A stretch of 64,000 bases of DNA, taken from NCBI GenBank assembly GCA_029378245.1, contig JARKIF010000113.1, positions 43,920-107,919 of the forward strand, read 5' to 3'. The notes under the pieces are model-generated. The model saw nothing but the letters and a program-made list of their open reading frames with translations. It had not been told where the DNA came from and made no database searches. The position numbers and the translations under genes were made by a program. Numbering within the stretch: position 1 is the stretch's first letter; every line of letters starts with the position of its first letter. The DNA is from Roridomyces roridus (taxonomy: Eukaryota > Basidiomycota > Agaricomycetes > Agaricales > Mycenaceae). Positions 43,943-57,500 of the stretch are shown one piece after another.

Positions 43943-44126
43943 GTCGAGTGTGCGAGGCCACTCCAAAGTTAGAACGAGCAAATGAGCATGTCGGATAGTT
44001 GAAAGTCTGTACTTTTCTTGGGCAAAACATGTGCAATCCAATTTGAATGTACATATGTATGGATGGCTGATCCCCAATTCCACTACGTATTCGGGATTTA
44101 TACTGGTTGGATTTGCGGACGTGCTG
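43943..44126. other. Short intergenic stretch
   Basis: Nothing is recognised between the MYND gene and the decarboxylase relic. Confidence 0.3.
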
Positions 44127-44242
44127 GTATCAGTGTACAAATCCGGGGGAGATCTGGCAGCGTAATTTCTTGAAGTGAGTTGCGTTCTTCCCTCGGCTTG
44201 AAATTTGATTTGATGTATTGCAGATCGGCACCTTAGTATCAT
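44127..44242 (+). pseudogene. Relic of a phenolic acid decarboxylase gene
   Basis: The frame YQCTNPGEIWQRNFLK ends at a GTGAGT donor (44175), parallel to YQCIRPGKIWQCNFLE in the gene at 46416. The intron closes with TTGCAG at 44223, and the next exon reads IGTLVS and then TGA, corresponding to ETGTFVSLIW. Nothing of the N-terminal or C-terminal parts was found nearby. It is a decayed second copy about 2.5 kb upstream of the main gene. Confidence 0.6.
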
Positions 44243-45043
44243 GAGTCTGAGGCTCGTAGTTCCGTCCGTTTCAGGATAAGAAGGAAGCTGAACCAGCTCA
44301 CAGATATCCCGGCCTGCCGAGTCAATACCTCCGGACAACCTTTCACCGAGGGATGCGCCAGAATCCATTTGTCCGGAAAGCATGCGCTCTTTCAGGGCAG
44401 CTGGGCGCCGCGGTGAGTGATACCCGCAATCAGGTGCAGCCTCGCGGAGCTGGCGGGACGAAACGTTTTCCCCGATTCGGCAGCATTTTCTGGCCACGGA
44501 ATCAACCTCGGAGAATAGCTTTAGAGAGCACGTGGAGGTTCAACGGGGGAGTAAAACGGCTGACTGGAGCAGGGTGTATCGGTACCTGCGCGGCACAGAA
44601 AGTGTCGCCCGCATCATCAAACTTGACCAGAACCGTCGGCAGATACCATTTCCGTTCGATTCGGAGGTGTGTCTTCAGACAGGACGCATTCACTTTTTAG
44701 ACAAACGAGTCGATATCTAGAGCGCAGGGATTTCAATATCCATAAGAGTTCGAACGAGTGTGTGTCTAGACTCAAGGGAATCATGGTTCAGTGAGGCCGT
44801 AGCTCGCATGAATCCGACCGAGGTTCACCGCAGGTTGCTTGTTTGACTCAGGTATCGGATTTGGAGAACATCGCGCTTGGCACCTTTTGAATCACGGGAA
44901 AGAATATCGACAGACATACCAGGTGAGTCTGGAAGGTGAACGCGCTGTAAGTTGACACATTATTCAAACAGTCCCGGCCCGAAGCTGGATCGCCAGCTAC
45001 ATGATATATCTCATCTTATCCGCCTGGTTCAAGATCACCGTTA
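44243..45043. other. Intergenic region, nothing firm
   Basis: A weak tRNA-like run (GCCGTAGCTCGCATGAATCC and GAGGTTCACCGC) lies at about 44793-44835. No protein gene is recognised. Confidence 0.3.
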
Positions 45044-45457
45044 TCAACATGAAATCGCCGAGTCCAAAGTCTTCGCCGTCTTATCGCAGGCTGAGCTCTC
45101 ACCGGCGTCCAAGGTCCATCCCGCGTTGAAATAGATAATCGAAGCTAGGATAATCTCGTCGACGGCAAATTCAGCTTGAATCCCGATTCCTGAGACCGAA
45201 TATCGTGGCGACGGGTACTTTGACACGTCCTGTCAACCGGGGGACATTGTCAACGCCGTCGAGACAATCTTATCTTGCGGCAACTCAGCTTCCTCCGTGG
45301 AGTGCGTAGCGCTGATCTTAATCCAATGCGTCCTGCCGCGGTCAGGTGGGGCTGCAAGCTCGACACGAGAATCATCCAATGAAGATGACTCGGAATTCGG
45401 AGCGAAAACAGGCACCACTTCCCCAGGGTTCCTTGTGAACTCGAGGTTTCTGTACAA
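45044..45457 (-). pseudogene. Unrecognised coding-like frame with an in-frame stop
   Basis: On the minus strand one frame runs from about 45457 to 45044 with a single TGA near 45233. Protein-like stretches include GRTHWIKISATHSTEEAELP, then YPSPRYSVSGIGIQAEFAVD and EIILASIIYFNAGWTLDAGE. I do not recognise the family. Composition and continuity beyond the stop suggest a broken gene, but chance cannot be excluded. Confidence 0.3.
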
Positions 45458-45479
45458 GGGACTTCACAAACCATAATGA

Positions 45480-46376
45480 CTACGACACGATCGACAACTG
45501 CGACGCGTCAACCGCCAGCGTATGTACCCGGAACTGACAGCGCGCCGCGGTTCAACTCGAAACGATCCAAACCGAACCCGATGCGCACGCTGCACGGCGG
45601 GCGGCGGGAGTAAGGATATATCACATTTCAATTGAATCCATCTTGATTTTTGTTTGCAGCCCTTTTACGCGTGGTTGAAAATCATAATTGGCATCGCTTG
45701 GAAGATCAAAGACCGAGAGGCTGCCGCAGTGCCGCTTGCAGTCCTCCAACCAAGTCGCACGATTGCAACGCAACGGTGTCTCATTCTCACTTCTCGATCC
45801 GACGATCCCTGCTCACTACTCCCACTCCACATTTAATTGCCCTCTTTTCGCTCAGACTTCGATTGACGTCGGCGGTGGAAAGTTGAACAATTGAACGTCC
45901 GGATCAAAGGGCGCTGGTCCTGATATTTGATGATCGAGCAAATAGCCGCTGTTTGTTCTTCCCGCCTTTTGCTTCCGGCCCCGTCCCGACAGCTGTCTCT
46001 TTCCTCGTGCCTTGCTGCTGTCCCTCGTGCCATCGTCGGCGGATGGAATGCCTCGATCAAGCGCACGACCGCCTCTGCGCTGGACCGCCGTCAAACGCTT
46101 GTTCTGGGCGGTCGCCCTAAGACTCCTTTCAAGGGCGGAATCTTCAGGAACGCGCAAAGCACTTCTCATCCCTTCAAACCCACCTTCTCTGGAGCTTTGC
46201 GATGAACCGCAGACTGAAATCCAGGGGCACGTCGCCTTTTTCCATGCGCCGACTCCATGTGCCTGTATTTCTTCTCAGTGGCTCCGGCGCAAATCGATGC
46301 CCGCCAGTGGCCTTTCGGGCAACCAATTCGCCAAAGAGCACGCCATGGTTCCGACGAGCACTTCGTGTGCCTTCCC
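45480..46376. other. Upstream region of the decarboxylase gene
   Basis: No second gene is recognised. ORFs on both strands lack motifs. Confidence 0.3.
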
Positions 46377-46388
46377 TTATATAATAGG
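46377..46388 (+). promoter_or_regulatory. TATA box of the phenolic acid decarboxylase gene
   Basis: TTATATAATAGG lies about 30-40 bases before the start codon at 46416. Confidence 0.5.
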
Positions 46389-46415
46389 ATGCACGCGCAT
46401 TAACCGTCCGGTACC

Positions 46416-46998
46416 ATGCTCCCCGACATCTTCACGCACACGCCACTCCACCCATCCTTCACCCACGACGTCCTCGACACACATCTCATCTACGACTACG
46501 ACGCCGCTGACTCGCAAGGTAATCCCCAAAAGTGGCGCTACGAACTCTGGTTCTTTTCCGCCAACCGAGTCGTCTACGCCGTCCATGAAGGTCCTATGAA
46601 AGGGAGGCAGAACTATCAGACCTGCTGCTACCAATGTATTAGGCCGGCAAGATTTGGCAGTGTAACTTCTTGGAGTGAGTCGCATTCTGTTCCCTCCGAG
46701 TCATCTGGGAATGATCTTGAATTTTGGCAGGGAAACAGGCACCTTTGTATCCCTCATCTGGGACATTCCAGGCAAGACGATCACCTCGGCTGCGGCGTTT
46801 TCCAAAGGGCACTGGGAGTGCCCGGCGGAGGCTCAAGGGGATAAACGCAACCCGGAGGACTTTGCTCGGTGGAGGGGGCTCGCTGAGTTGGGTATCCAGA
46901 CTGAGAGGATGGTGATGGCGGAGCAGGCGAGGGTGTTGCAGCAGTTCAAGGGTGCGGGGTGTCTGAAGCCTATTGCGCCTGATGCGGTGACCTTTTGA
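46416..46998 (+). pseudogene. Phenolic acid decarboxylase with a one-base deletion
   Basis: Exons are 46416-46674 and 46731-46998. The product starts MLPDIFTHTPLHPSF and contains the family signatures KWRYELWFFSANRVVYAVHE, GRQNYQTCCYQCIRP and RWRGLAELGIQTERMVM. Phenolic acid decarboxylases convert p-coumaric, ferulic or caffeic acid to 4-vinyl phenols without cofactor, a detoxification step for plant lignocellulose acids. Length (about 175 residues) is normal. Within exon 1, near 46642-46652, the frame moves from CIRP(A) to (G)KIWQCNFLE: one base is missing from the stretch coding P-G-K. Adding one base would make the exons sum to a multiple of three. Everything else, including splice signals and stop, is intact, so either the gene died recently or the assembly dropped a base. 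Confidence 0.85.
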
Positions 46999-49439
46999 GC
47001 GTACGGTGTCGTTATTCGGGCTTGGCTTCATCGCATATCCCAATATGTTGTTTCAACCCCGTCTTGATGCAGCGGCGTCTGTTTCAATCGGAATTTGGCA
47101 ATTGTGGATTCCCTGGGACTGGAGACGACCTGCGATGCGGCGTCGCGGACTTGCAGCCCGTTAGTGTGATTTCGAGGCAACTCTGGACGAAGGACCTCTT
47201 CTAGTTCAAGTAGGTACACTCACTTGCGTACCCCACGTGGGACCTATACCTCATCGCATATGTTTCTCCCGGATATCCGTTGCTTGAAACGTCCCGCGGC
47301 CCGGAGTAGAGTATCATCCCTGGATGCTCTCGGCGGTCCCGCTGCAGCTCCGGACTCTCCACATTGTTTCCACGAAAAAGTCGGAATGCGACGAATCGAG
47401 CAATACAACAACTGGGCTCCAACTCGCTATCTGATCCGAGCGCTGGAGCACCGTGAGGCAGACAGACATGACCTAATCCGAAGGAGCGGGGTAAAATGCA
47501 GTGTACTGCACCTACCTCCCGCCCACGTATATCACTCACCCGTATCCGCTCCGCGGTTCAGTTGGTTGATTCGATGTGGTTCGTCCGTAGCAGGCGATAG
47601 ATCTGCACTTGGTGCCAGTCGCCAAAATGACAGGCCCGAGGTCGGAGGGATAGGTGAGTGAGGTTGGCTTGGCGAGCGCCGGAGTCCGAAAACTATAAAA
47701 AATCGGTGTGAAGGTCAAAAACTAGAATCCATGGAAGCCGACCCAACAAACTATCAAGCGGTGGCGACGGTAGCGAAAAAATGCCGGCGACACTGAGGCC
47801 GGCGTACATGACGCATAGGATGGGATGATTCAGATCCACCGAAGCAAGCACGAGCACGTAGTGCTGGTTCGTGAGAGACCAAAACATCGGGCTGTAAGTG
47901 TTGTTTCTAATTGCGACCAGTGCCTCAGTATTGACCCGAGCGCGCTGGCCTGCCGCGGAAGCTTCAGCTAGGCGCCCAATTTGTGGCCAGAACCATCCAC
48001 AAAATATCGCGAGCGACCTTTATCAGATACGTCGAACGGGTCCATCTGCGAAGTGTGAGCAAATAATAGCCACAGCGTACAATGTGGTGCTTGCCTCGGA
48101 GGGGATCTCAAGTTTCAAAGAGCGCCGTATACGCTGGGCCGCGCACTGTGTTGTTGGTTCCTCATACTTAGATCTGCTCACGCCTTGGCTACCATCGTCG
48201 GCGGTATCCATCTTCGTCTCTGTGGGATACAATAACGGGACCATTTATCAGTTCAAACACGTACCTGTGGGAAACATAATACCGGGAGGTTGACGCGGAC
48301 CTGCCGCACTCCGGGCCTTATGTGGGACGATCGGGTGGGTCCACGCGTCGTCCCGCTCCGACAGAAAGATCATTATACCTCTGTCAGTTAAATCTGAACC
48401 CCGGCGATTCAAGAAGATTGTAGCTCATCCGTACCGTTTAGTCGAGATCGACTATCGTCATTGAATCACCGTTGGCCGACTCGCATTGAGAATCATTTTT
48501 GAGGGCAGGAAGATTATCAAACCGCCGTTCCTATTCCAGGAACTGGCATCGGTGAATATGTCCTATACCGAGTCTTCCGATGACCCAGGCCGAGCCATAG
48601 ATAATCGCCAAGTCGCCGAGCCTCGAGGATACAGTTATCTAGAAGTCCGCGGGGCCCGTGGTCAAGAGAGAATCGGATTCTCCACGTCCCGAGTCTATCG
48701 GCCCTGGAGGAACGGACGAGCCAGAATGAGAAAGGTGGAGAAGTAGTCAGCCCGTGCATAGCTGAATCAGAAGACATCCGCCCTAGATGACCTGAGGAAG
48801 CTAGCTGTACAAGACTCCATGGAGAGCGGTGGCCGAGAGAGAGAAGGGACCCAAGTATGATGGTTATCGACTCACTCGCCGGCAGATTCAGAGGCAGCAA
48901 GAAGTCGAGTCATTTCGAGAATCGAATTGGACGGAAGGGCAACGCTTCAAGGCCGCCAGGGTGCATCTAGGGCCAGACTAGCTGTGCAGGGAAAGTGAGC
49001 CACAATCGGATCAGGGGATGCGAGCAGCGATGTCGTGGTGATGGTAGAAGGCGAGAGTAAGCGAGTCACATGATCTGGACGCGGTGATTCAATCAACCAC
49101 ACATGCATATACAAAGACTGAACCAGGCTTCCCCAAGCGGAAGGACGAGTCCCTTCCATTCTACCCGCAGCTTAGGTGTGTCGATCTAGTCCTACACACG
49201 CTAATTGGCAGCAGCTTCCAGGCAAACACATGAACCAGTTCGAAAGAATGCCGCGCCCGAGCTCATGCGACTAGGAACTTGAATTCAATGTGGATTCTCA
49301 CTCTGTCGGCGCAATGAGCCACTCTATATCCGAGCCTGTGAGGCACACTTGCCTTGGGTTGGGGCTTGGCGCGCCGCCAAGTCAGTCGTTAACGCCGCAT
49401 TCAAAGGGCGGCGGTGAGTCCATATTGCACGGCAAGTAT
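46999..49439. other. Long region without a recognisable gene
   Basis: Frames of 60-145 codons exist but none shows family motifs or a convincing exon chain. The arm of the large inverted repeat may extend leftwards into this region. Its partner would lie beyond the right end of the window, so this cannot be tested here. Confidence 0.35.
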
Positions 49440-51515
49440 AGTCCCACTTCCGCAGGAGTACATAGATCCAGTGCGTTGGTACCTGCCAACCTTTCTTCAA
49501 CGAGGTGTGCACCAGGCTGAGTGGGAGAGCCCGTTCGAATCGGGTGTGGCTCAAGGGTTGCTGGGGTGACATTGTGCTTTTTTAGCCTGTGGTAAGCGAC
49601 TCTCACAGTCTCGCCCTTCGATAGTCAACTGCTGCGAGGAAAGAGGTGAAACCCAAGTTCAGTCAACGTTCAGATGAATCCACAGGCACCCTGTTCAATC
49701 CGGGTGGGTCCTATTGCCGGGTCTTCTACCTTCTGGTTCAGAGATCAAGGAGGAAATGCCGAACTCGCGGAGGATGCAACATGATCTGACAACAACGCGC
49801 ATCCCTCTCGGTAGTTTGAGGCACCATGGCCCACCGTCACTCAACCAACTGAGCTTTCAACCTACACGGTGCGAAGTTGGGGCGGAAGATCGAATGGAAA
49901 TGAACCCACAAGGTGAGTCCATGCCGAGCGTTTTCAGGCGATGCCAATGAGTCCGCCTATAAGGAATTATTGCCGTCCTTTTTCCGAAGGGAACGGGAGG
50001 CAGTGGGTCCAAGATGGGTCCTGCTTACCAAAATATTGAATCGTCGGACGCCGGTGACCATCCTGAGGTGCCTGAACTTGAATGAGACACAGACCCGCGA
50101 TCTTCGTAACAAAGTAGCCGTACCGACGAGCCTTGGACCAGGTTCATCATCGGGCAGACCGACAATCCCTTGATTTCATTGCTTTGGATCACCGTACGAC
50201 AAAATTACTCACCGGACAATCGCACCGGTCATCTTATCACCCACCGCAGGCCTATCCTCGAGAGTCTGTAGTCCATAGATAATCGCAATCGCAGGCCCGT
50301 GATTCCTGAGTGGCCGGTACTCGAGGGACTTGGGACATCTAGAAGCCAGCACTGCCGGGGTGCCTTCCCCGGGCCGCACCCACACGATGTCGAGAGACTT
50401 TCCGCGGAGGTCGCCCCTGCGAACACGGACGAACCAGCCCGAGAAAAAGTAATGGGACTGAGTAAGGCGAGTGAAGCTGCGGGGTTAGTCGGATAGTATT
50501 GTAGGTGCGCGCACAGGAATCTGTCGACTTTGACGCGTCAGTCAGCCGAGGATGACTCGAGTCCTTAGTAATCCAGATGACTAGCGGCCCTGGGATTCGC
50601 GTTCCGGCAGCAAGTCAGTTTGGGGGTGTGATTTTCGTCCAGTAGTTGCCGAGCAGAGTGTTCCAGGAGTAACCGGAGTGAAGATGCCCTGAGCCTGAGA
50701 TACCCTGGAGAATCTATGCTGGTACCGGTTCGGCGACGGTAAATCGGTAAATCGGATGGCAGCGGACACATCTGACACATCCTGTCCACGCTCCCTAGAT
50801 TCGGCGTATTGTTGGCCCGCGATTCCGTCGGGCATGTCAAAGATCGAACCGATTGTCCCCGCACTCCGAAGAAGACCGACCAACAATTGGAAAACATCGG
50901 GTGATTCTGTGGAGTAGCATACCAGCGTCGAAAGATGCGGCAAGATGAGTGTTAGATAATAGTCGATGTATACGAGGTCGACTTGACATTCTTCCGACTC
51001 TTATCTCTTGATCTCGGCAACTTGATAACCATGTCGAAGCTATCTAATCTAATCTAGGCACCTGTCATTGGAGCCCCTAATCAAACGCAAATCGTATGAC
51101 GATTGCAGGATATTTCGAGCTACAAGCTGTGGGGTTAAACGATGATGTATATGGCCCTGGTTCGCCTTGGCTCGTCCGCCGCTGTGGGGGTAGACATCTA
51201 GTGGCGCTGGCACGCGGTGGCTGCGCCTTGGCCGCGCAACTTCAAGCTCCGAGAGAAGAACTGCGATTAGATTGCATTTAGCCGTCGCCGCCGGATTTGA
51301 GCGCAACAGATCCGTTAAGTGAGCGAGGTTCCTGCCGTTGGTCGGAAATGAACAGCCTACGCAGCTCGGACCAATTGACACATTGATTTTGCGAGTCCAC
51401 TCGCTGCAATTGATTTTATTGCTATTGTGCTCCATCTTATCGCCTTGTTGTTGCTGGTTTGTTCTCCGTTATTACCAAGCCCTCAATTCAATCAAAACAA
51501 AAGCATCAATGCACA
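49440..51515 (+). repeat. Left arm of a large inverted repeat
   Basis: Over at least 2.0 kb this segment matches, as reverse complement, 61890-64000. Landmarks in order are GTGCGTTGGTACCTGCCAACC, GTTCAGTCAACGTTCAG, GGGTCCTATTGCCGGGTCTTCTACC, GGGACTTGGGACATCTAGAAG, GGCACCTGTCATTGGAGCCC and TTGCGATTAGATTGCATTT-like sequence near the inner end. Identity by eye is roughly 80-85% with indels. The outer part contains tRNA-like motifs at about 49510, 49690 and 49840. No transposase-like ORF was seen. Confidence 0.8.
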
Positions 51516-54500
51516 ATGGACATCAGCACTCACAAGGGGGCGCGAACCAGGCTCGCATTCCACAAAAACCCCTCTTGTCATAAGCACAGGTTCAAGAGAG
51601 TGGAGTTTACATACTCCGATCCCTGGGTACCTGAAACACAAGTGACCTGAGACACTGCGAAGGTACGCGCTCTAGAAGGCTCTAGATCTGCCTAGTCAGC
51701 CAGTTTCCAACAGCGGGAGTAAAAAACCGCAGGAAAGCTCCGCATAGTGAACCGAGCCGCGAGTCGGCTGGCCAACGAAGTCACGGTTTGAAATTCTGGC
51801 TTGCGGAGGCGAAATCGACGTGCCAGATGTGTCGTCCGCATATTAATATTTCCCTGCGGCCTTCTCATGAGTCTCGCATGAAGATTCAACCCAGCAGCTA
51901 ACCGCACACCGCAGTGACGCAGGTTTGTTTCCATCGTCACCCAGCAACTTAAAGGGAAGGCTGCGAAGTCTGCTCTTGAACGTTTCAGACTCACCTTGGA
52001 CGCCAGCTTTGATTTCTTCCCGGTTCCGGTGTCGTAGGAATTTCAAATCCCTTTCCAACCCGCATGCCAAGTGCGAACGGACGGAGATTAAGGCAGTGTT
52101 CATTCTTGGTCCGTTCGTTTGGTGCTGGGTCTGGATTCCTGGCCGGACATCATAGTGCATACGGTGCGTCCGGTCGAGCCTGAGGCCTGAGGAAGCCTCA
52201 GGATGAGGGGATGTGCCTAAACCTAAACCAAGCGAAATCCTCAGCTGGGCAAATCTGGGTCCACTTACTTCCTGGATCGCTGTTCTGTGCCTTGAAAGTT
52301 ACTTGAAACAAATTGCAGTGATAGGATGCTTGAAAAGAGGACTAATCGTTATTCCCACCTTCCGTGGTGAAGAGGGGATACGTTGACAAGAAAGAAGTCG
52401 GCACCCCGCAAAAGGGCGCCCCGAACGGGTGCCGTTGCATGGTCACCCAACGGCGCCGTTTCACTTTCGAAAGATGCGGTTTCAAATACTCGGCAACAAG
52501 TCCACTACCCGCGCCTCGCATCCCAAGAGAATAGAAACAGTCGGGAATCAAGCCGAACTTTGCTGATATGATGTGATGACCAATCGATCAACACCGTCGG
52601 CTGTCTGTCTCCTCCGACTTCCTCGAGTTCCATCTGCTACTCCACGTCACTCATCGCCCCCGTGCCTTTCCATCAATGTATACCGCGCCTATCCCATAGG
52701 CGGGATTTCGCCCCCCCCGCCATCATCGGATGAGCTGGCTCGATACTGCCTACTGCGGCTGCGGACCCTCATGACTCAGATTTCCATCCGCCCACCTGTA
52801 TGTCGCTCACCGAACGCGGCAAGTCACACCTTGACATCCAAACACTCGCCTTCTGTGCACCCCACAGGATACAAGCCCCAGGTACATTCAGCTTGACAAT
52901 TTTCCTGCCAGTGGGTGGTGCGCCACGCCAAAGCGAGCCTGAGATCTTCTCGCGCTCACTGCTCCCGCATCCACCAGAACAAAAAACCATACTCCATGTC
53001 GCCGTCACTGCCGGATGAGCTGGCTCATCGTACTTCACTCACGACGAACTTTTTCCGAGTTGGTGCCACCTGTACTCGGGATGTGTGGAACGCTGGCACA
53101 TGGATTGGAGGCTGACCACAAGGACTCGGTCTCTACCGGGCCCGCGTTCCCCGATACCTGTACAGTTTTTCCTCCGATTGCACCCGCACGGCACGGCGCA
53201 CGGTCTTTGTCGGGAGCTCTCTCTATCCTCGAGGAACGGTGTTTGGAATCCCGGAAACTTTATTTGGTGGCGGTCCAATATTCTATATCCATCCGTGCGT
53301 CTAGATCTCCTTCCCTTTCGCTCATTGTTCACTTCATCTGCTATTCATATGCATCTGGCCCCACATCCCGTCTTCTTGAAGGTTGTCTGTCGTTTGCATG
53401 CGTTTAGGCTCTCGTGGACTTGCAGTCCCCTAACGAGCTGGTTTGGCAGACAAGCACGCTTTCATACGTTCTGCTCTCATACTACAGCTGGCTCCATGTC
53501 TGCTGCTGTGGGCTATATCCGTATATCAGGGTAAAGCCTGTTTACCTCGCGAGACTGATTAACGCCTGGATTAGTACGTCTCAAGATCCGATAAGGCATG
53601 TTTCCGAGTCATCCCACATCGCAACGATGTCGGCCTCGGCTAGGGGGTTCGTTGTTGGTACACCTTCTTTCTGCCTCTTCCTGATCGCTGCCAATCGCAA
53701 CAAACGACTCGGCAATATGCTACGCGACATCGACCAGCCTAGCTCAGCTGACGCGGCTCTTTGTCTGGGAGACTATTTTATCGGCCTCATGTCGGGGCTT
53801 GAACACGGCAGCCTTCCATATCCGGCCTGTCCATCCCGCCTCATGTTCCGCGAGAATCTCCCACATTCGCGCCCTTCCCATGCACGTGCGACATGCTTAT
53901 CACGGTGTTTTGCTGTTGTTTCCTTTCTTCGGTGCTGTGCGGGGTGTGCATGCTGTTGGGCATCTATTGGAAACATCGCGCTACCCCACCACACCCCGCA
54001 TTCTTCTCGTACAGACTGCTGTCAAGCCGCAAATCGCATATGCATCCGAGCTGGTTCGTGTGTATCTCACTTCCAGAACTCAATATCATACTTATCTCAC
54101 AGACCCGCAGTCGTGTGCGATGACACTTGATAACCTCGCGTTGGCCGCACAGCGTCTGGCCATTACCTGACGCATGCGGCGTGACATGCGTACTGCGCGC
54201 CCCAAGCGCGCCCGCCGTGACGTACTCACACATCCCTGGACCTCATGCGCTACCCTCGCCTACGACGCATGCAAGCCGTTTTGGCGGCATGATATCGATT
54301 TCTGGCACCACTTCTGAATCGGCTTCGGTCTATATGGATCAGGGTTCGTTCGCCATTGGAAAATTCCATTCTGCAACCGCCGCATCAACGCGGGGAGTCA
54401 GAGTCGAGGCCCCGCGCCGTCACCGACGTCCCGAAGAATATCACTATCACCATTCGACGAAGGAACATTCGATTTGGAAAGGAATCGTACCACATGCGTC

Positions 54501-57500
54501 GTCGAAACTCAACTCTGAGCTTCCGGTTAGTTGGCTTCGCTTCGTCTGGGTATTGCATCTTCGCGGCCTCGCATCACACGCGCCAACCCTCGATCTCCAA
54601 GCTCGGGCGCTTCTCAGGCATCGCAACATACAGTGGCATCTGGCAACAAAACGCACACAAACTCGCCACGCGTCGGTTTACCTCTGTACTACGTGATTTC
54701 GCTCGTGGCTTCAAGACGAGATGATCCCACCTCCAGGTTCCCGCCTCTCTACTTACGCCCACAGGCTTCCCGCCCCGAATCGACGCTGTTTGCGATGTGA
54801 TGCTCAGCATCTTCGGTCCTCCCCTGTTTCGGAATGAATGCCGATGTTGCGTTTTTTTCGCGCCTAAGTTTACTGCTGGTGCTGGTTCGTTCGGACTTCA
54901 CCAGAAGATAACTTGTAATGAACTGGTTACAAACTTCTCCTTGCCCGCAACCCGAGCCCCGCCCGCTCCCTTCCTGTCCGTCCGGCACGAGCGTCCCGCA
55001 TCCCGCACCGGTACCCCACAGTCCAGGCGTCACTTCCATTTCACTGTCTGTGTCAGTTCATCAATATTAATTTCGCCTGAGGATCCTCACTGACGGTAGG
55101 TATCCGGGAAATCGAAGTCAAACTTCGCGTGCGCGGTCCTCCTTCGGTGGTTTATCCCCGCCACTTCCACTTCCACTTCCCTTCACCCACCGAAAGAATC
55201 CAGAATCGCACGCCGCCTTCTGACGCGCCAGCTCGGCGTTACGGTTAGCCTTTCTCTTGCTCTCTTCGAATTCGAATCCCAGTCCTTCTCATTCACCGGC
55301 CTGCGTGCTTGCGTGCGGGCGGGCGTGCATCTTATCGTTCATCGGTCGGCTCATTCATTCATTCAATCTTCGGATTCCTAGCTATCTTCCGAGCTAGCAA
55401 GTTAGCGATCCTTCGACTCCGAGTAAGTGAGCCAGTTTGCTCGCCCGCTCGCTTGATTGTGTCGCTCATCGGCCTGGGGCGTCCGACGCAAATCTATCAT
55501 TTGACAGCTGGGCGCCTGGGTGCTGCCAACAGAGACAGACAAGTCCGGGTAACTTGTATTCAATTGCGGTTTCGGTAAAACAAAATCGGCTGCGACCCAC
55601 GCCTCGACCCGAATCGTTTCGTATCGGATATTCGGGTCCGTCGTATATGGAATGCCTCTCTCCTCCGGGTCCGGGGCCTCAAGACTGAATGAAGATTGTC
55701 GTTCTGCGATTCTCGAAATGTTCGGTTTTGGTTTTCGCGATCGTGGGTGATCAAGAGTCCGACTTTCTTTCTCGTCCCACTATGCACTTAGTGCTACACG
55801 CAATGTAGATAGCCTTGAATGTACCGGTGCCAGTGCTGGTGCTACTAACGGCGACGCACCTCGATTCGATGCGCTCCCTGAGGTGAAGTACGATTAAATA
55901 ATTGTCGGCATTCAATACTCAACTGCAGTCTAAAGTTCAAGTTGACAAGTCAGTCTTCACTGCTCGCCCGCCGCCAACTCTGCATTGCGTCGTAATTCCC
56001 GCACGATTTGGAACGAACCAGTACAGGCTTTCAGTTGAGCCAGCAATTGAGACTCCTCAATTTCTTTCAATACAGTTGGCACACACAGGGCAGCGCTGGG
56101 AGGACGGTTGGGTCATTTTAAATTTTGCTCATGATCATTCCGTTCCGCCCTCCCCTCCTGACTCTGAGCTCAGGCTAATCGCATCGGTTGCCGATGGGAT
56201 TGCAGATATTATTATTCAATATTGCGAGGTGTATTTCTTGCAAACCATCCCTCTCAAATACGCATCGCCAAGATCTCACTCAGAGTTTCTCCTCGTCTCC
56301 TATCTATCAATCAACTCAGCACCGATTCCGATTCTCCTCCCGCATCCATATCAGATTCAACACGGGCCCCTATATTTCAATCCTTTCAAACTCGCGTGGC
56401 ATGGCGTGGAGATCGCGCGGAGTCTACTTACTTGAATTTCAACCCGAGTACCTGCTCCTGTACATTCCTATCTGGCACGTATTAGCCTTGGGAACGGGAG
56501 CGGGAAGCGATCGAGGTGCCGAGACAAAGATTTGGGGGCATGCATATGGTTCACTCACTCCCGGAACAATGGGTGTTGACGAGTAAGCCAGTTATTCCGG
56601 ACGGGGGTTTTTTTTGGCTAAAATAGGGGCTGCTAGTCGAACCAGAATAATCACCCCCACTCGAACTCTGCGGCCGCGTCTCCCGGAATAGAACTGCGGA
56701 GTCTGGAGTTCGGTTACCGTTGGATAGTATGGCCATCGCGTGAACACCGTCGGTGGAGTAATTGTGTGTCCACCTTCGTCATGTGCAGACAACTCTTCGA
56801 GTCCGTTGTGCACGACAATAAGTATGGTTGACTCAGGCCCATGCCCATCGTGCGACTAGGATTTCCGGAAATATACCGCTATTCCTGGGGGCGAGATGGC
56901 CGAACCCGCTCTCATTAGGTCGGCCTCCCATCACCCGCGTTGGAGCGGCGTTGAACGGGATCGACGACGTTCCCTTCCATTACAGTGCTTATCTCTTCGC
57001 TCTGATTTTGTGATTCAACCCCAACCGACGATTGGGGATTGGCATTAAAGAGCACTGAATTGGCGCCACTGACCGAGCGAGAGGCGGTATGACGCATCCC
57101 AAATTCCACGGTTCGTTCGTTCATTCATTTGCCAGTTGCCATCTGCCATTCGCCTGCCCGCAGCCCAGGTAAGTATGCCTGCAGTGACGTCGCTCGACGC
57201 GTCAACGACCTCATCCGAAATCGCGAATCGTTATCTATCTACCAACTAAGACGGGTCTATTCCGAATCGCACTAGCTTGATCATAGGTAGTACTGCGTGT
57301 TGGACCGTGTGCGCGTTATGACGACGCGACTGCGCGACTGCGGGTGAACTCGGAGTCGGATGAAATACGAACGAACGAATCGAATGTAATATATCAGGCA
57401 GGCTTTTCGTGCCTTTTACGCGTACTCGCCGACGATTCCCCACAGCCTCCCAAACAAGCCAGCAGTATCCAGAATATTCCCGAATTTCCGCACAGCAGCG

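Noticed and set aside
49440..51515. Long terminal repeats of a retrotransposon
   Set aside because: The partner copy is inverted, not direct, and no gag-pol-like reading frame lies between the arms.
52573..54170. Possible membrane protein or F-box gene at 52.6-54.2 kb
   Set aside because: LPDEL-type starts and hydrophobic stretches appear, but no exon chain keeps a frame and no family motif is complete.
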